NCBI GenBank assembly: GCA_943369355.1 | Contig: CALRMX020000006.1 | Span: 124,001-188,000, forward strand | Length of the DNA: 64,000 bases | Source: UBA7662 sp943369355 | Lineage (GTDB): Bacteria; Bacteroidota; Bacteroidia; UBA7662 | Direction: 5' to 3' | In this document: piece by piece, positions 60,629-64,000 of the stretch | Position numbering within the stretch: the first letter of the stretch is position 1 | Layout: every line of letters starts with the position of its first letter | Notes under the pieces: generated by a model | Database searches by the model: none | What the model was told of the DNA's origin: nothing | What the model saw: the letters and a program-made list of their open reading frames with translations, nothing else | Translations under genes and position numbers: made by a program

Positions 60629-62734
60629 TTATTTACTTGCGGTTTTGATGTCGGTACCCAAACGTTGCAGATAGGCGATAAGCGCTACCATTTCCGATTC
60701 AGGAACGGCGGTGAGGCCGTCTTTTTTCAGATTGGCTACGATCTTATTGGCTTGTGCTTTTAAGTCGTCGTTAGCTTGGTTCTCGTAACCCTCGGCATAC
60801 GGCACACCCAAGGTGCGCATGGCGTTAATCATCTTCGGTGTTTTGCTGAGGTCGATGTTTTGCTCGGCCAGCCAAGGGTAGGGCGGCATGATCGAACCTG
60901 GACTCATCGAGGTAGGTTCCACCATGTGGTTGTAGTGCCAAGCATCGGGGTACTTGCCTCCGAGGCGGTGCAAGTCTGGTCCGGTACGTTTTGAACCCCA
61001 CAAGAAAGGGTGGTCGTACACAAACTCGCCCGACTTGGAGTACTCGCCATACCGTTCGGTTTCGGAACGGAACGGACGTACCAGCTGCGAGTGGCAGCTT
61101 ACGCAACCTTCTTTGATGTATACATCGCGACCGTGCAGCTCTAGCGGTGTGTATGGTTTCACTGCGGCAATGGTCGGTACATTCGATTTGATGAGGAAAG
61201 CCGGCATAAATTCTACGATACCGCCAATCAAGATCGCAACGGTTACCCATAAGGTGAAGGCCAAAGGCTTGCCTTCGAGGCGACGGTGCCAAGTTTTGCC
61301 TTCGTGGCTTTCGTGCTGGGTAACTACGGCTTCTTCGTTGGCGACAAGTTTACCCGAGGCCATGGTTTTCCAGATGTTGTATACCATGATGATGAAGCCG
61401 ATGAGGTATAAGGTGCCCCCAAATCCGCGAATGGCGTACATCGGGATGATTTGGATCACCGTTTCGAGGAAGTTCGGGTATTGCAGATATCCTTCAGGGG
61501 TAAACTGCTTCCACATCAAACCTTGCGCAATACCGCTCCAGTACATGGCCACTACCCAGAAAATCATGCCCAACGTACCTATCCAGAAGTGCCAGTTGGC
61601 GAGTTTCTGGCTGTATAGTTTGGTGTTGAACATCCGTGGGATGATCCAATACATGATGGCAAAGGTGAGGAAGCCGTTCCAACCCAAGGTGCCTACGTGT
61701 ACGTGTGCTGGGATCCAGTCGGTAAAGTGGCTGAGCGCGTTCACCGATTTCAACGAGTGCATGGGGCCTTCGAAAGTGGCCATACCGTAGCCCGTAACGG
61801 CCACGACCATAAATTTCAAAATAGGATCTTCACGCACCTTGTCCCAAGCGCCACGGAGGGTGAGCAAGCCGTTGATCATACCTCCCCACGATGGGGCAAT
61901 GAGCATCACCGAGAAAACTACACCCAGCGACTGCGCCCAATCGGGTAGTGAGCTGTAGAGTAGGTGGTGTGGGCCAGCCCAGATGTAGATGAAGATGAGC
62001 GACCAGAAGTGGATAATCGACAATCGGTAGCTATATACCGGTCGGTTAGCTGCTTTTGGCATGAAGTAGTACATCAATCCCAAATACGGGGTTGTTAGGA
62101 AGAAGGCTACAGCATTGTGACCATACCACCATTGCACCAAGGCATCTTGCACGCCCGCATACCAGCTGTAGCTTTTCAACAAGCCAATGGGAAGTTCAAA
62201 GCTGTTTACGATATGCAGCACCGCTACCGTTACAAAGGTGGCGATGTAGAACCAGATGGCTACATACATATGCTTCTCGCGGCGATTCAAGATGGTCATG
62301 ATCATATTCAGACCAAATACCACCCAGATGAGGGCGATGGCAATGTCGATTGGCCACTCCAGCTCGGCATATTCCTTACTGGTGGTAATTCCCAAGGGCA
62401 ACGTCAAAGCTGCCGCGACAATAATCAGCTGCCAACCCCAAAAGTGGACTTTGCTGAGCGCATCGCTCCACATCCTGGCCTTGGTGAGGCGCTGCAGAGA
62501 GTAATACACGCCCATGAAGATGGCATTGCCCACAAAGGCAAAGATCACCGCATTGGTGTGTAACGGCCTTATTCGACCGAAAGTGGTGTACTGATTACCG
62601 AGGTTCAGCGATGGATCAACCAGCTGAAAGGCGATGAGTACACCTACGAGCATTCCTACCACGCCCCACAGCAGGGTCGCGATGGCGAAATTCCGGACAA
62701 TCCGGTTGTCGTAGTGAATGGTAATTTGTGACAT
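60629..62734 (-). CDS. ccoNO: cbb3 oxidase subunits I and II fused (CcoNO)
   Basis: 701 residues. Residues 1-480 are CcoN with 12 helices and the haem/CuB His set (HTNAVIF, WYGHNAVAFFL, GPHHLLY, HVHVGTLGWNG). The rest is CcoO with one membrane helix and the haem motif CVSCHS near residue 545, followed by the Met ligand region SMSPGSIMPPYPWL. Fusion of the two genes into one is known in Bacteroidota. The active site reduces oxygen with high affinity and pumps protons. Confidence 0.95.
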   Translation of the reverse strand: MSQITIHYDNRIVRNFAIATLLWGVVGMLVGVLIAFQLVDPSLNLGNQYTTFGRIRPLHTNAVIFAFVGNAIFMGVYYSLQRLTKARMWSDALSKVHFWGWQLIIVAAALTLPLGITTSKEYAELEWPIDIAIALIWVVFGLNMIMTILNRREKHMYVAIWFYIATFVTVAVLHIVNSFELPIGLLKSYSWYAGVQDALVQWWYGHNAVAFFLTTPYLGLMYYFMPKAANRPVYSYRLSIIHFWSLIFIYIWAGPHHLLYSSLPDWAQSLGVVFSVMLIAPSWGGMINGLLTLRGAWDKVREDPILKFMVVAVTGYGMATFEGPMHSLKSVNALSHFTDWIPAHVHVGTLGWNGFLTFAIMYWIIPRMFNTKLYSQKLANWHFWIGTLGMIFWVVAMYWSGIAQGLMWKQFTPEGYLQYPNFLETVIQIIPMYAIRGFGGTLYLIGFIIMVYNIWKTMASGKLVANEEAVVTQHESHEGKTWHRRLEGKPLAFTLWVTVAILIGGIVEFMPAFLIKSNVPTIAAVKPYTPLELHGRDVYIKEGCVSCHSQLVRPFRSETERYGEYSKSGEFVYDHPFLWGSKRTGPDLHRLGGKYPDAWHYNHMVEPTSMSPGSIMPPYPWLAEQNIDLSKTPKMINAMRTLGVPYAEGYENQANDDLKAQANKIVANLKKDGLTAVPESEMVALIAYLQRLGTDIKTASK

Positions 62735-62736
62735 AC

Positions 62737-62916
62737 TTACGCTTTAGGTTGTTTTGGTTGTGTATCTGTTGGTGTTTGTTTGTCTTCGAATAACATGCGT
62801 ATCGATGGGGTATAGGCGTCGTCGTACTGCCCACTGCGAACACTCCAAATGAAGGCCCACAAAAAGGCGGCGGCCACTACCACCGATGTGCATATGAGTA
62901 TCACGAGTATCTGCAT
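62737..62916 (-). CDS. ccoS: cbb3 maturation protein CcoS
   Basis: 59 residues, starting MQILVILICTS, with one membrane helix (about 3-25) and the typical RSGQYDDAYTPSIRML segment after it. CcoS is needed to insert haem and copper into CcoN. It overlaps the ccoI stop by one base and lies 2 bases before ccoNO. Confidence 0.9.
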   Translation of the reverse strand: MQILVILICTSVVVAAAFLWAFIWSVRSGQYDDAYTPSIRMLFEDKQTPTDTQPKQPKA

Positions 62917-64000
62917 TAGCGGAGTTGGTTTTTACGTGCGAAATAAGAAGTGAGCAGGGTGGCATTGAGTACGATGGTGATGCTACTCAGTGGCATGAGG
63001 ATGGCGCTGATTACAGGCGTCATCAGGCCGGCAAGGGCAAAACTCAAACCGGTTACATTGTACAGCAGCGATAAGCCTAAATTGGTAAAGATTACCGTGC
63101 GGGTGTCGCGGCTAAATGCCACAAAACGGTGCAAAGCTGGCAGCTGCACAGCGTCGAGTATGGCGTCGCTCGCTGGGGTAAACTGGCCGCTTTTTTCGCT
63201 TACAGCTACGCCTATGTCGGCGGTTTGCAAGGCACCGGCATCGTTGAGGCCATCACCTACCATCATCATCAATCCGCTGTCGCTGCGGCGGAACTCCTCG
63301 ATGGCGTCGCGTTTGTTCACGGGCGACTGGTTAAAGCGCAGGGCCGCGTCGTGGCCAAATAGCGACTGTAGGTAGCCTTTTTCCTGATCGTTATCGCCAC
63401 TCAATACCATCAAGCGATAGCGTTGGCCTAAACTTTTTACTGTTTGGTCGATACCGCCGCGGTAACGGTTTTTAAAGTGCAATACGCCCAACAATTCCCC
63501 GTCGATACGTACGTAAACGCTGGTTTGGTTCAACCGATCGGCAAGGGCTACCTCTACCAGGGCCGCAGAACCCACCAGCACTTCGTGCCCGTTAATCATG
63601 GCCACAATGCCACGACCTTTTTGTTCGTCGAAGAGGTCGGTAGTGGCATAGGTATCGCCTTCGATAGCCTCGGCCAATTGGCGCGAAAGTGGGTGGGTGC
63701 TGTGCTGACAAGCGGTTTTCACCAATTGCTGCTGCTCACGAGTCCAGCTAATGCCGCTCAGGTCAATATCGCCATGTTCTTGTTGGGTGAGGGTGCCGGT
63801 TTTGTCGAACACAATCTGGCGCAGCTGCGATAGTTTATCCACCACAGCTGTATTCTTCACAAAAAGTCCGTTACGGCCTAAAATGCGGATGGCATGGCCA
63901 AAGGTGAAAGGTGCCGAAAGAGCGAGGGCACAAGGGCAGGCCACAATCAATACGGCCGAAAAAACCTGAAAAGCAACCGACGGGTCGATGGGATACCAAT
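62916..64000 (-). CDS. ccoI: Copper P-type ATPase CcoI (FixI), N-terminus cut
   Basis: The last 361 residues of a copper-transporting P1B ATPase; the start lies outside the window. Present are the membrane metal site CPC in IVACPCALALS, the phosphorylation motif DKTGTLT, the HP motif in QHSTHPLSR and GDGLNDAGAL, plus two final helices. The metal-binding N-terminal domain would be upstream. It feeds copper to the cbb3 oxidase, as shown by the cluster. Confidence 0.93.
   Translation of the reverse strand, partial: WYPIDPSVAFQVFSAVLIVACPCALALSAPFTFGHAIRILGRNGLFVKNTAVVDKLSQLRQIVFDKTGTLTQQEHGDIDLSGISWTREQQQLVKTACQHSTHPLSRQLAEAIEGDTYATTDLFDEQKGRGIVAMINGHEVLVGSAALVEVALADRLNQTSVYVRIDGELLGVLHFKNRYRGGIDQTVKSLGQRYRLMVLSGDNDQEKGYLQSLFGHDAALRFNQSPVNKRDAIEEFRRSDSGLMMMVGDGLNDAGALQTADIGVAVSEKSGQFTPASDAILDAVQLPALHRFVAFSRDTRTVIFTNLGLSLLYNVTGLSFALAGLMTPVISAILMPLSSITIVLNATLLTSYFARKNQLR

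Overview
The window comes from a member of the Bacteroidota, probably an aerobic, gliding or surface-active one related to Flavobacteriales or Cytophagales; the order cannot be fixed from sequence alone. The reasons are: T9SS sorting domains of types A and B, homologues of the gliding/T9SS proteins PorW(SprE) and GldB, promoter elements of the Bacteroidota form TTTG-N19-TAnnTTTG (a full match precedes atpD), an ATP synthase split into atpDC and atpZIBEFHAG, a fused ccoNO gene, and a gene pair of the glycine/ornithine-lipid type. Base composition is moderate and even, except for an AT-richer pocket near 38.5-39.8 kb.

Layout. 1-2.3 kb: an apparently phosphorelay-dead one-piece regulator (kinase core, receiver, AraC helix-turn-helix) in an operon with a tandem universal stress protein. 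3.1-11.7 kb: a tight eleven-gene haem-copper oxidase operon (a cytochrome c-CoxB fusion, coxA, ctaA, ctaB, two coxC, coxD, a SCO-like protein without copper cysteines, DUF420, a small Cys protein, DUF983). 11.8-16.8 kb: lipid acyltransferases, a short-chain dehydrogenase, a MlaE/MlaF-type ABC pair and sucD. 16.8-20.8 kb: a DinB-like gene, tRNA-Arg(CCG), a T9SS cargo protein, atpD and atpC. 21-26.8 kb: a 1,936-residue T9SS surface protein with two beta-helix modules. 27-34.2 kb: a six-gene overlapping exported-protein operon (two DUF1549/DUF4214-like lipoproteins, a Tat-exported DUF1501 protein, a lipoprotein with a CX4CH haem motif, a small lipoprotein, and a 1,161-residue T9SS type B protein with seven tandem repeats). 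34.2-40.2 kb: a beta-CASP nuclease, lipoproteins, a genuine SCO1, DUF3127, a dehydrogenase, and a KilA-N gene broken by one in-frame TGA. 40.2-46.8 kb (minus strand): uvrC, a class A PBP and porW/sprE. 46.9-53.8 kb: a degenerate LytM protein and bactofilin run directly into the ATP synthase operon. 53.8-57.2 kb: gldB, an outer-membrane barrel and nadE. 57.2-64 kb (minus strand): the cbb3 oxidase cluster ccoI-S-NO-Q-P-G-H-safE, with ccoI cut by the window end.

Together these genes describe respiration with both a low-affinity haem A oxidase and a high-affinity cbb3 oxidase feeding an F-type ATP synthase, plus an envelope built around T9SS secretion. The most unusual items are the regulator with lost phosphoacceptors, the DUF1501/CX4CH/T9SS operon, the cysteine-free SCO in the cox operon, the catalytically dead LytM-bactofilin pair fused to the atp operon, the nonsense-interrupted KilA-N gene, and terminator-like hairpins inside the atp and cco operons. 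No CRISPR array, insertion sequence, rRNA or riboswitch was seen.
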